In this document: positions 27,515 through 37,295 of the stretch, piece by piece
How positions within the stretch are numbered: position 1 is the first letter of the stretch
Layout of the letters: every line of letters begins with the position of its first letter
Source of the DNA: Coleophoma eucalyptorum
Lineage: Eukaryota > Ascomycota > Leotiomycetes > Helotiales > Dermateaceae
NCBI GenBank assembly: GCA_026120035.1
Contig: JALRME010000031.1
Location: 124,001 to 188,000, forward strand
Reading direction: 5' to 3'
DNA length: 64,000 nt
Translations under genes and position numbers: made by a program
The notes under the pieces: generated by a model
Told to the model about the DNA's origin: nothing
Seen by the model: only the letters and a program-made list of their open reading frames with translations
The model's database searches: none

Positions 27515-28372
27515 ATGGCTTTCTCACCACCACCACGTATAGCACTCGAGGCGTACATTGATATCCCATTCAACGCATGGCTCAGTGTCATTCTTGTCCT
27601 CGCGTATGGGTGTGCTACTCGAAACCAGGCTCTGCTTTTGCTGGCAGTGCTTGGAGTCAGCGCGACCATCGTCGTGTTCGACACAACGTCGACGGCTGGG
27701 CAAATGACCAAAGTCATGTGTGAACTGCCCCTCGGTCTCGGCTCTGTCCTGGCATTCCTCGTTGCAAATCGATCCTTTCAGACCAGATGGCTCCCGGCCT
27801 TCACGACCTACGTCAATTTTGCCGTGTATGGCAACATTGGCATGATGGTGGCTACGCCCGCCGGCGGCACTCTGCGGGGAGTGTGTAGCAAGATCACTTG
27901 CTTTGTACTCTTCATTTGGATTGTCCAACAAGGGCAACGCGCTCGATGGAAGACGGTTGTTCTTCATGACAAGTTGTTCGTTTTCACTTCCGTCAGCAAA
28001 TCTTGGATATTTGCGCACGCCATCTATAGATTCGTTCTGTTGACCTTGCCATGCTTCGGGTCGGGTCGCCGGCATCGTCTTCTAGAGGTGTACTCACTGA
28101 CTATGACATTCGCTCTGTCGTCGACTTTCAACCTTCCATTCGAGTATTGCTTTGGGATGGCCGATACACTGGTTGTTCCAGCGGCTGCCGGATGGTCGGC
28201 GATTGCAACCACATTCAATCTAATACCGCGCGATGGGAAAGACAACGACTCGGCCTTAAATCACATCGGGACGGGTGCAGATATATATCTAACCGCTGTC
28301 ACCCTTGCTGTTGCCATCTTCGCTTGTTTCAAGGTAGCTACCGCGCCGCGTCGAGGATCTCGAGGAGTATAG
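27515..28372 (+). CDS. Polytopic integral membrane protein, family uncertain
   Basis: One exon, 285 aa, using the Met of MAFSPPPRIALEAY. An upstream in-frame Met at 27242 would add 91 residues without membrane or domain character, so I prefer this start. About eight hydrophobic segments are visible, for example around residues 17-35, 38-56, 70-85, 95-112, 122-135, 185-205, 215-235 and 258-275. The spacing of an N-F-A-V-Y-G-N-I-G stretch and the late YSLTMTFALSSTFNLP helix recalls fungal wax-synthase-like (MBOAT) acyltransferases, but the expected catalytic His is not where I would look for it. Treat this as a guess. It converges on the methyltransferase gene (390 bp between ends) and may belong with it. 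Confidence 0.6.
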   Translation: MAFSPPPRIALEAYIDIPFNAWLSVILVLAYGCATRNQALLLLAVLGVSATIVVFDTTSTAGQMTKVMCELPLGLGSVLAFLVANRSFQTRWLPAFTTYVNFAVYGNIGMMVATPAGGTLRGVCSKITCFVLFIWIVQQGQRARWKTVVLHDKLFVFTSVSKSWIFAHAIYRFVLLTLPCFGSGRRHRLLEVYSLTMTFALSSTFNLPFEYCFGMADTLVVPAAAGWSAIATTFNLIPRDGKDNDSALNHIGTGADIYLTAVTLAVAIFACFKVATAPRRGSRGV

Positions 28373-28762
28373 TTAGCTTCTTTTGCAGCATGGACTCCTT
28401 CAATCATTAGTTTGTGGATCCCTTTGCTGTAACCCAGCGCTTTCTCGGGCTGCGCAGCGGGACTATCGGGGGGTTGACCCGGGGTTAAACCTGGTTTAGG
28501 AAAGTATCTTGTCACATTGACGATTGTTCTTGTTGTGAGAGGAACATATAAGTTTATTGGCAGAGCCTGGGATGGGAGCATTGGGTCTTAATAAAGCACT
28601 TTTAGGGGGTCACCCGGTCATGAGTATCGGGGTTTTGATATTACTATGTACTGGATCATTTTGTGTATATGATTACTTTTCATTCCATTGCGCCTTACCA
28701 GACCTGAGGGTTTAGACACTTCAAATGCTACATATACTTTGAATAATGCTTGACCCTTTGGA
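28373..28762. other. Convergent 3' intergenic region
   Basis: 390 bp lie between the ends of the membrane protein and methyltransferase genes. It presumably holds both 3' untranslated regions; nothing else is seen. Confidence 0.5.
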
Positions 28763-29873
28763 CTATTTCTTGGCGACGATAATACAGCCTCTTACCATAC
28801 CTGTTCTGCCCCACCATCCGAACATCTTCCCCGCATACCGAAAGCGTCCAATTGACAGGCCATATTGCTTCAGCTCAGCATCCCTTTTCCTCATAAATCC
28901 AGCTAATGGGCCGAATACGTGTTCTGAAATGTCGCTGATCTCGATCCTTTCTCGTGCGTAGCCAGCCATGACCAGTCGTTCACGATATTCTTGAATGGTA
29001 ACCCAATTCTCGAACGGACTCTGGCCAAAGAAAGCCATCAATCGGAGGATCATGCGTTGCCATATCGAGAGATTCTCAGCCATGCAAAGATCGAACGCCA
29101 TGAGTGAGGCTCCCAAATCTCGGTTTGCGTACTCGATAACAGGCCACCGAGAAGGTTTGAAATGGTAAAGTGTGTCAAGTGCGAGGAGCCAGTTCTCATG
29201 ATCTCCCTTCCCATCGCTGGCCTGACAAGCTAAAGAAACAGCATTTCTTATTTCTGAAGTCCAAGATGCAGGCGTGGCGGCGTCGGCGCAATAGATCTCA
29301 AAATCTGCGTTGGGTTGGGATTGCTTGAGCCCAAGTCGCTCTTGGGCAAGGCAGAAGTGAGGATTTTCCAGTGTGATACCAACATAAGCTTTGAGAAGCC
29401 TCGTCCACTGATTGTTTCTTTTCTGTCCTTGATTCCAGACATTTTTGATATATAGACATTGGTCTCCACATCCATAACCTAGGTCAATAATACTCAGCGT
29501 ATTCACGACGTTATTGTTGCTTCCGGAGACTTCATACTGCAAAATCCGGGCGGACTTCAACACTTCTTCAAGAAGAGCGCAACACGCCGTTGGAAAGTCC
29601 TCAGTATCCTACGTTCATCAGCGTGGGGCATTTGGTTTCAGATTGATTTTACTCCACCTTCCAAAATCCCATGTTCATCCATAGCGGCTGGGGTGGCAAT
29701 GGGATGTTGAGTATACTGTGGTCGGCTCTATATAGAGGTCGCGGAGTCTTTCTGTGGCCCTTCCCATTCAACCGATTCTTGGCTACTCGGTGGGCGAGAA
29801 GAAGCATAAACCCAGCCGTCAGAATACCTAGGAAGTATGTATTCGTCCAATCCATGCTGTTCTCAAATGCCAT
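28763..29873 (-). CDS. Membrane-anchored SAM-dependent methyltransferase (cyclopropane/sterol methyltransferase-like)
   Basis: Two exons, 29658-29873 and 28763-29608, join across an intron with a GTGGAG donor to give 353 aa. Residues about 10-28 form one N-terminal membrane helix. MNMGFWKDTEDFPTAC then leads into a class I methyltransferase fold with SAM motif DLGYGCGDQ and, further on, YVGITL, DAATP and LALDTLYHF. The helix, the MNMG(F/Y)WKD entry and the motif order recall fungal relatives of cyclopropane-fatty-acid synthase and sterol C-methyltransferases, which methylate lipid double bonds using SAM. The gene starts 417 bp from a divergent FAD/NAD(P) oxidoreductase, a pairing reminiscent of bacterial Cfa operons. 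Substrate is unknown: a fatty acyl chain, an isoprenoid or the polyketide are all possible. Confidence 0.85.
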
Positions 29874-30290
29874 AACAAGCCTTCTCCGGGTTATATGGGG
29901 CCCCGCCAACTTAGCATCTACCACTCGAAGCAGAGCCGACTCAACAAACAGCGTGGAAGCTCTCAACGTGGATCTTCTGTATCGGGGGTGTCCGCATGAT
30001 GTTGACGAGCGCATTGATCCTCGGACACGTATCTTTGAAGTTTCGGCTCGGAAATGGCCAATCACCCGATGCCCGCAGGAAGCACAAGCGCGCGCGAGCC
30101 TCGGCTGAATCCCAGTTATCATTACGTGACCGAGATACCGCATTTCATTCCTGTGTAAAACTCAGGGTCTTGGGCTCGGGCCGTGCTTGTTTGACTTTGC
30201 AAGCGCCCGGGTCATAACCACCGAGATAAAGAAGACTGGCCACTCTCCTGCAAACCAATTTTCATTGGCATCGAGAAGAGCGTCACCAAG
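29874..30290. promoter_or_regulatory. Divergent promoter region, methyltransferase / FAD oxidoreductase
   Basis: The 417 bp between the two start codons suggest co-expression. Open frames on both strands here lack family features. No motif shared with the polyketide cluster was found. Confidence 0.5.
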
Positions 30291-31742
30291 ATGCCGTCCA
30301 CAAAGACTAAACCACAGCAGAAGGTAGCTATAGTGGGCTCCGGTATGGCAGGTTTGGTCACTGCTTACCTTCTCCACCACGATGTTGACCAGCGGTACAA
30401 TGTGACGGTCTTTGAAAGCGTGCGTATACATTAGATGCTTCCATTTGCTGGTCTGACTCCGTGTCATCAGGGTAGATCTTTTTCGCTCGATGCTGCGTCC
30501 GTATCTATACAGGATGAATCTCAAGAAATAATCGATCGCATTGACGTTCCCATGCGCGCCTTCGCAGAAGGCTATTACAAGCATTTGATCAACATGTACA
30601 AATACCTAGGGGTGCGGTTCGATTCGCAGCGATTCGTTTATAGCTTCCACCAAACAGAAGCCGTCAGCACGACTTCGAAGGAGAGAAGCAAGGGTGGTTA
30701 TTTTATATATTCCTCGAACAATCATCGGTTTCTGCCAACCTGCCCCGAGGGTATGAGTCTGTTCTCCTGCTTCATAGAGACCATCTACGTGGCAGTCTGC
30801 TACTTTTGGTGGTCGCTTTGCTGTTTCTGGAACCCACCAATGCTCGCGACAAACTTGGGTGTATGCGAATCTTTGGAAGAATACGTGCAACGTATTATGC
30901 TTCCACGCTATTTCGTGAACTTCTACCTTCTTCCTCTCCTCTCGAGCGTTGCGACTTGTTCACACGAAGCTCTTCTCAAGTTTCCAGCCAGGGATCTGAC
31001 CGAATATAGAAGACGATCGGCAGGCGGGGATCATTATACGGTTTCCGGTGTGCACGAAGTGCAAAAAACGCTAGGATCTGGATTGGAAGCTAGATTCTCT
31101 ACGACGGTTACCAAGGTTGAAGTACTCCAAGACAAAAGACTCCAGGTAGTTTGGAATACATTGGATAATGAAATTAAGAAAGAGATATTTGACCAGGTAG
31201 TTTTGGCAGTAGCACCGGATATTGCTGGAAAAATCTTCCAACCCCTCGAAAAATCCACGGCACAGATTCCAACCGTAATGGTCCAAAGCGTTGTACATGG
31301 CGAGGGTATAAGGCTCGCGGTGGATGACCCTACCACAAGCAGGTTCACATCGAAGGGTGCGAGAGCCGCAGAAACGATACATCTTCGCACCTCAGCAAGT
31401 CTTGCGCAAACGGAATCCATACACGTCCAAGGATCTGGAGCCATGGTTACAACATGTCCGTTCAGCGATATATCAGTAGCACCAAATGTGTTGATGTCCG
31501 TTTCATTCGCTCGAGGCCTCCGTACCCCACGCAGCCGGCGCGTGGTTAACAACATATTCGGAGAGAACCTCACTAATTCACTCCTGGACGAAAAACAGTC
31601 TTCCTGGAGGAATGGTGACGACAAAATATGGTTGGTTGGAGGCTGGTGTTGGGATGGCATGGTACTCCTGGAAGGCTGCGTGGTGTCTGCTATGAGAGTT
31701 GCCTTAGCACTTGACGTAGACATACCATGGGTGCGTGCTTGA
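30291..31742 (+). CDS. FAD/NAD(P)-binding oxidoreductase of the amine-oxidase/desaturase-like superfamily
   Basis: Two exons, 30291-30419 and 30471-31742, join to 466 aa. The N-terminus has a dinucleotide-binding motif, VAIVGSGMAGLVTAYLL. IDVPMRAFAEGYY follows, with a long middle region containing hydrophobic stretches, and the C-terminus has IWLVGGWCWDGMVLLEGCV, typical of the FAD-closing motif in this superfamily. From memory this resembles the predicted NAD/FAD-binding proteins (COG2907 type) found next to cyclopropane-fatty-acid-synthase-like methyltransferases in bacteria, and its divergent neighbour here is such a methyltransferase. The expected role is oxidation or isomerisation of a lipid or isoprenoid chain at a membrane. 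The polyketide chain as substrate is a weaker alternative. Confidence 0.85.
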
Positions 31743-31963
31743 AAGAGTTGGACTTATGACAAATTATGCATCAAAGTTTGTAAGCCTTAGGATACACCCG
31801 AATTATAGAACCATAAGAAATTGATCAAATGTAATAAAGAGTGTAATCTATCTAAGTGAAGAATTATTGTTAAGCTTAGTATCCTTTCCTATTAAAGATC
31901 AAGTGTAGTTCTTTCCATCGCTTAAAATACCTTTTGGACTTGTATTAAGCTTAAAGTCTAAAA

Positions 31964-32179
31964 TGAGCTACTTCCTTTCAAACTGTCGGGGCATACAATG
32001 CCCCGGGAGCTTCTAGGACATACCGATATATCTTGGAGCTGTTCTCCGGCCCGTACGGTTGGGACAAAGGGATTCACTTAACCCATGACGGAGATCTCGT
32101 CCAACGTTTCCCCGAGTATCAGGCAAAGCAATTGGCGCTCCGTATGGAGTTATATCGCTTAGCTGGACAAGGAGAATAG
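31964..32179 (+). pseudogene. Coding-like fragment without start, possible gene remnant
   Basis: An open stretch of about 71 codons ends in a stop at 32177-32179. From about 32015 it has a protein-like composition: YILELFSGPYGWDKGIHLT and later VQRFPEYQAKQLALRMELY. No ATG opens it, and a stop lies just upstream. It reads like the C-terminal end of a once larger protein, but I do not recognise the family. A last exon of an unseen gene is the alternative. Confidence 0.35.
31987..32005. promoter_or_regulatory. Inverted repeat CGGGGCAT-ACA-ATGCCCCG
   Basis: Perfect 8-bp arms flank a 3-bp spacer. The same core, as TGCCCCG-CATTT-CGGGGCA, recurs at 56259-56277 upstream of the MFS gene. CGG-containing inverted repeats are typical Zn2Cys6 sites, but binding is an inference. 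Confidence 0.4.
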
Positions 32180-33196
32180 GGATCATCCATATGTACTTAT
32201 GTGGCACAATTGCCGTTATTTACAAGGGCAGACATCATAGACAACTTTAGCATCATTCTACAGCCACCGTGCGCTCGCCTGTTCGGCCAATGGCAATCAT
32301 TCTACCAGCGTATGGCTCGTTGGCGTCTACGAACTCTTCAGCTGCTTCAGCCTCCTTGCACTTGCGATAAGATCTGTAGCTAAACTATTAAGCTAAAAAC
32401 CATTTCCCTCTTTGTAATACCTACTGGAATAACATCTACCGTGAAGGTATATATTCTGCTTTAGAGTTACTACAGTGGATGCCAGGTTATCTTATAATTA
32501 TATATCATATGGTTCTCTGCTAGGTTCCCCAGATTGTATCGCAATCAGTCAGTAGGAGCCGAAACCCATCCAGGGCAGTCTCAGGACCTAATCATAGATT
32601 CTTTTACCGATGTAACAGCAGAGAGTGGCGAATCCTCGCGCGATCCTCGAACACCCTCCCCTCCTACTACCTAGCTCGAGTGAATACAGATGTTAATAAA
32701 TCCTGGATGCGAGCCAAGATGCTCAATCTGTGTACAAGATGTAAGACTATCGCTCGTTAGCTTTTGCTAAAACAAATCATATGCCTTAAATAGATAGAGG
32801 ATTTTCGGGAGAGCGATTACGAGGAATCGGTTTGGTAAATGAAAATGCCCCCTTGTCGATCCAGGCTTGGGTTGTATTATTGAGAACCACACCCAAAGTC
32901 AAGCCTACCCTACCTAGTTGATTAATAACCAAGGGACGCTTATGTTAAGGTGATATTCTAATAGCTTCTTTAGTGTAGGGTATGGTAGGGTCTTATGAAC
33001 TCTACAAGTTCCTTCTATAGATAACTACTTTAAGATAAACAAAATACTAATAAATAGTGGAAGTACGTAACTAATTTAGATTAAGTTTAGGTATAAAATG
33101 AATAATTAAAGTTAAGCACGAAGCTCCTAACTACTTAGGAACTTTGTGTTCTTAATTACTATGTACATCCTTAGATGAGTAGCGATTTCTGGAGGC

Positions 33197-33214
33197 GAGC
33201 AGTACGTACTGCTC
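33197..33214. promoter_or_regulatory. 18-bp perfect palindrome upstream of the regulator
   Basis: GAGCAGTACGTACTGCTC is fully self-complementary and lies 417 bp before the Zn2Cys6 start codon. A dimeric-protein binding site is possible; no second copy was noticed in the window. Confidence 0.35.
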
Positions 33215-33631
33215 CCAACCCCAAAACACTACTCACATCACATGACCTTACCTTCGAATGTGGGATGTAACAGTACTTACATTTTTGTATGTAAAAAGTG
33301 CCCGGTTGATAAAAAACTGGGGAATACTAATGTTAGTATGGTAAAGGTGAGCAGGAGGTGAGTAGGTAGTAGAGGCGTAATTCATCACCTGACGTAGCCT
33401 AGGTCTCGGCCTATTGTATAATAGTTTGGTATGATTAACTTAGCGCCAAGGCGGAACAATGACGAGCCGAACCACGCCGCAGCTATAAAGTCATCTTTCT
33501 TTGAGTCTTCGGCCTTTGTTTTCGAACGGTTTATAGAGATATTGAAAAAACCACTGACTACTTTCAGTAGAAATATTTCCGATACTATCTTTGAACTCCT
33601 TCTATTGGCAGTGAACAGTTGAACAACTGAA

Positions 33632-36253
33632 ATGGATGCCACCTCTCCCGAAAGGGCCGAGGTGCAATCTGCTGGGTATAGCGATAAACGGAAGAGTAAG
33701 CTTCGTCGCTCATGTGAAAGGTGTCGGGACTCAAAGATTCGATGTCATCTGGATATAGATGACGGCGATCGGTGCAAAAGGTATCTTGATGATTTTGGGA
33801 GGCATGGACAAAGTGTCTGACTCTCTTACAGATGTGTCAAAGAGGACAAAGAGTGTCTTTTTATGAAAGCCAAATCGAGGCCAAAGAGGGCTCGAAATTC
33901 AAAATTGTAAATTTCTGTTTTCTTTGCATTCGATGTTCTTACCATGAATTATTTGAGGAGTAGCAGACACCATTGCCCTTGTTTTCGAAACAGTCAAAAG
34001 TACTGCATGTCTCTACTCGTATCTAGTCACTAGGTCGACTCAAAGCAACTGGTTTCACTTGGGAAGTAAAAGTCAAGAGGTTACTTGGAGCGATGATTGA
34101 CTCGAATTCGTTGCATTGGATGCCAAGAAAGTATCTTCCAAGCGGCCTTAGAATGCGATATATGTGAAGTATTGGATTTCCCACCTGTTCATCTGGGTGA
34201 CATTCTATATTTTCACTGAGGGAACGCGAAAATTTCTATGGAGCTTGGTCTCTTTGATTGTTTATATTATTGCAGACCTTTGCCAACTAACGTTTTGTAC
34301 AGACGAGTTGATGAAATGGAGCAGAAGATTGACACTTTAATGGCGATGGTCACGTCTGGATCCCAGGCAAGTTCACAAACAACCACGCCGGCGGAAACAT
34401 CCACATCTTCAGCAGGATCCATGTTGGTGGCCATAACCTCCCATCAAGATAGTGAATCTACACAAGAAGTCACGTCATCAATAGAATCAATATTTTCAGA
34501 ACCATTCACATCGATCTCAAGTTCCATATCGCTTCCGCAACTTACAAAATCTCATCTTCAATATTCGCATCCTTCCAAGCCCGCGATAATATTTCAACCC
34601 TCTGGATGTCCTCTATTACCTATCATGCCAACACATTCCTTAACAATATTTGATGACATAGAAGACGTCATATCGAGGGGTTTATTTACATTGGAAATGG
34701 CAGAACAGAATATCCAGTCCTTTAGAATGGTGGCCTTGAATTCTCCGTTTGTTATTATTCCGTCTCATACTTCACTTGATCACCTCCGACGGCAGAAGCC
34801 CTTTTTGCTTCTCACTATTCTCTCAATGGCTACGGTTGCCGACATTGATCTACGGAAACTGCTCGATCAAGAGGTATGTAACAATTCGATTCGAGGCAGC
34901 CGACTCTAGCTGGCTGTCTCTAATATTATTGTTTATCTAACTAGCTAGATTCGTGACACTCTGGGTCGAAGGTTGTTCACGACTGGCGAAAAGTCGTTAG
35001 ATTTGCTGCAAGGAATACTGGTCTACCTCAACTGGTGGGTTCGAAAGATGCTGTCCCAACTGCTTGTAGTTGCAACTCACGCGGATCATATAGGCAGCAC
35101 TGCTTCTTCGTACGTGATCGTCAGCTGATTTATCAGCTCTGCCAATTAGCTGCCTCCATGGCATTTGACCTTGGAATCACTACAGAGCAACATAGAAGAC
35201 ATATATCTTCCCAGTTTGACCTTCTGTGCTCTATTGCTAGCAACAATAAACCCGCAGTCATGCCGTCACTGTCACAAGACCTTGCAGCCAGAAGGGCTTT
35301 TCTTGGTTGCTATTACATCTCGTCTAGGTAAGCAGAATCTTATATGAACAGGACTAAATTTCTAATGGCATTGCCCAAGGATGTGTATAGGTCTAAGGAA
35401 GCCAAGTAGTATGAAGTACACTGGATATACTGAAGAGTGCTGTCAGGTTCTTGCCAAAGCCCAAGAATTTGAAACTGACGCTCTTATTCCATATTTTATT
35501 CGGGTACAGAAGCTTGCTGATAATATCAATCAAGCCTTCGATTATGATGGGCACCAAGAACTGTCGTCATTTGGCACAACGGATATACTACTGAATAATT
35601 TTAGACAGCAGCTTACTGAACTTGAAAGAATATTTCGCGCGGAGGTCTGGAATCATAGTGAGTATAGCATCAGCAGCAAAGTTTCTGTCACTAACCGTTC
35701 GCAAGACCTGCTTGTACTAGCAATTTATAACCTACGTACATTTGTAAATGAGGTTGCTTTTCACAAAATCGGCCTTCAATTCGACTTGGCGTGCGACCAA
35801 TCCGGTTATCGTTCTTCTATTACCAGAAGTGAAGTCATCCTAAGCTGTCTCAAAGCTGCCTTCGGCTATATAGAGCAATATCTTCTGCTGTCTGCAGAGG
35901 ATCTTCATATTTCCACGCTTTCAGATTATACAAACCTGCTTTATAACCTTCAAATCATCAAGCTGTGTGCGACAAAGTACGATCATGTATCCCTGGATAT
36001 TGTTTCTATCCAAGCAAAACAGTTGTTTTATTTAAAATCTCTTGTTCACAAGTTCGAAACCACAAAGAGATTCCATCGTGATTGTGGTTTAGTGGACGAT
36101 TCACCGGTTGACATCATACAGCTCTTCCGAGAATATAGGGATCTAGCACGGGATGCTCTATCGCAATCTCAGCAGAACTCGGAGGAACAGTGGACTGACA
36201 CGTTAATTGGATGGTCGCCGACTCGAGATTCACTTCAACAGTGGGTGCCATAA
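33632..36253 (+). CDS. Zn2Cys6 (GAL4-type) transcription factor, probable cluster regulator
   Basis: Six exons (33632-33780, 33832-33906, 34303-34873, 34949-35034, 35094-35327, 35380-36253) join to 662 aa. The binuclear zinc cluster uses Cys 28, 31, 38, 48, 51 and 58 (spacing 2-6-9-2-6), with CERCRDSKIRC in exon 1 and the rest across the first intron. A basic stretch follows, then a short coiled coil near RVDEMEQKIDTLMAMV and a Ser/Thr-rich linker. The remainder resembles the fungal-specific middle region, with LCQLAASMAFDLGI. A 3' splice site at 34274 is an in-frame alternative to the one at 34302 and would add about ten residues. It sits upstream of the polyketide genes and is the only regulator seen, so it probably controls them. 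Confidence 0.9.
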
Positions 36254-37295
36254 GTTGTGGCTGATGACTATGCGGACGACTACAGTGCTTAATATATTAT
36301 TAATTTACATGTTGGTCTACCTCTTATTTCAACTGTAATGATAGGTCAAAAACGAGTTAAAACTATAGATATGATTCTTCTAAGTGAGTGTGACAGAGGT
36401 CTTATCAATACCTTCGTTGTGTTTGTACTACGAACAGAACAGGTACCGATTCGACCTCCGTTTGTAGTAATACGAAATTATAAATAGGTGGAGTTTGTAG
36501 CAAAGTACAAACAGGCGTAAAAACGATTGTACAAATAAGATCTAATAACGATATTCTAACGTTACATTTACAACTACGCATTACTATATAGCTGTCTAAA
36601 CAGCGTTTTCACCTGTTTCCCCGAGTTTCTTTTATGACTTTTACATTTATCTATAATAGACTAACGAATCTTCTGTGTTATAAATTTACTTTCTTCATGT
36701 TGTTTTACGTTAGGTAACGTAGGTATTTGACCTGTAGGTCAGAATAGATGATTCAAATCAGAAGTAATGTAATAGATGTTGATTGAAGAGAGCGTGAGAG
36801 AGAGAGAGAGAGAGATAAGTACCTTTCTCGCTAAGAATATTGTAGGTAACATGTGACTAGGTCTCGTGATATTGACCTGTTGCAAATAGCATTCCGACAG
36901 TTCATCTTATAAAGCTAAATTAGTGTGGAAATCGAACAAGTAACAATCTAGATACGGATAAGTAAGAGCATATATTAGAATTGTACTGTTATAGAACTAT
37001 TCTAGTTATCAGTTACATATTTTAAGATAGTGGTCTGACCATGGAAGAAATTAAGAACGGTCGTAGGACTATGATCGTTCTTAACCCTAATCCCCTTCAT
37101 CCATCCACAACCTCTTCCTCTCGCCTCGTCTTATTTTTCTTGGCTGTCATCTACTTAGAATCTAGCTTTCCTGATTTTCGTGATGGCGTTACAATCCAAT
37201 GGCTCATCTTTGGGAATCTATGAAACCACAACCAATAGGGACCTGGTGACCTCTTGTTAGTACATAATTGCAAGATGACATAGATAGCACATTAA
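36254..37295. other. 1.0 kb AT-rich intergenic region with an LTR-like repeat
   Basis: No gene is supported; the small frame at 37041-37223 has no family features. It contains repeat copy B (36711-36899). Confidence 0.5.
36711..36899. repeat. Dispersed repeat, copy B (LTR-like) with a GA run
   Basis: 189 bp beginning TGTTTTACG and ending CCGACA are similar in the same orientation to 20062-20247. TG and CA ends suggest a solo LTR. A (GA)n run of about 22 bp lies inside near 36793-36816. Confidence 0.65.

Larger units (their letters stand above)
31743..33631. other. 1.9 kb intergenic region upstream of the regulator gene
   Basis: No complete gene is seen. It holds one coding-like fragment (31964-32179), a CGGGGCAT inverted repeat (31987-32005) and an 18-bp palindrome (33197-33214), each listed separately. 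The stretch at 32.9-33.2 kb is AT-rich and looks like degenerate repeat. Confidence 0.5.

Noticed and set aside
27515..28372. Pyr4-type membrane terpene cyclase
   Set aside because: Number of helices and length are only loosely similar; I could not find the family's conserved acidic residues in matching positions.
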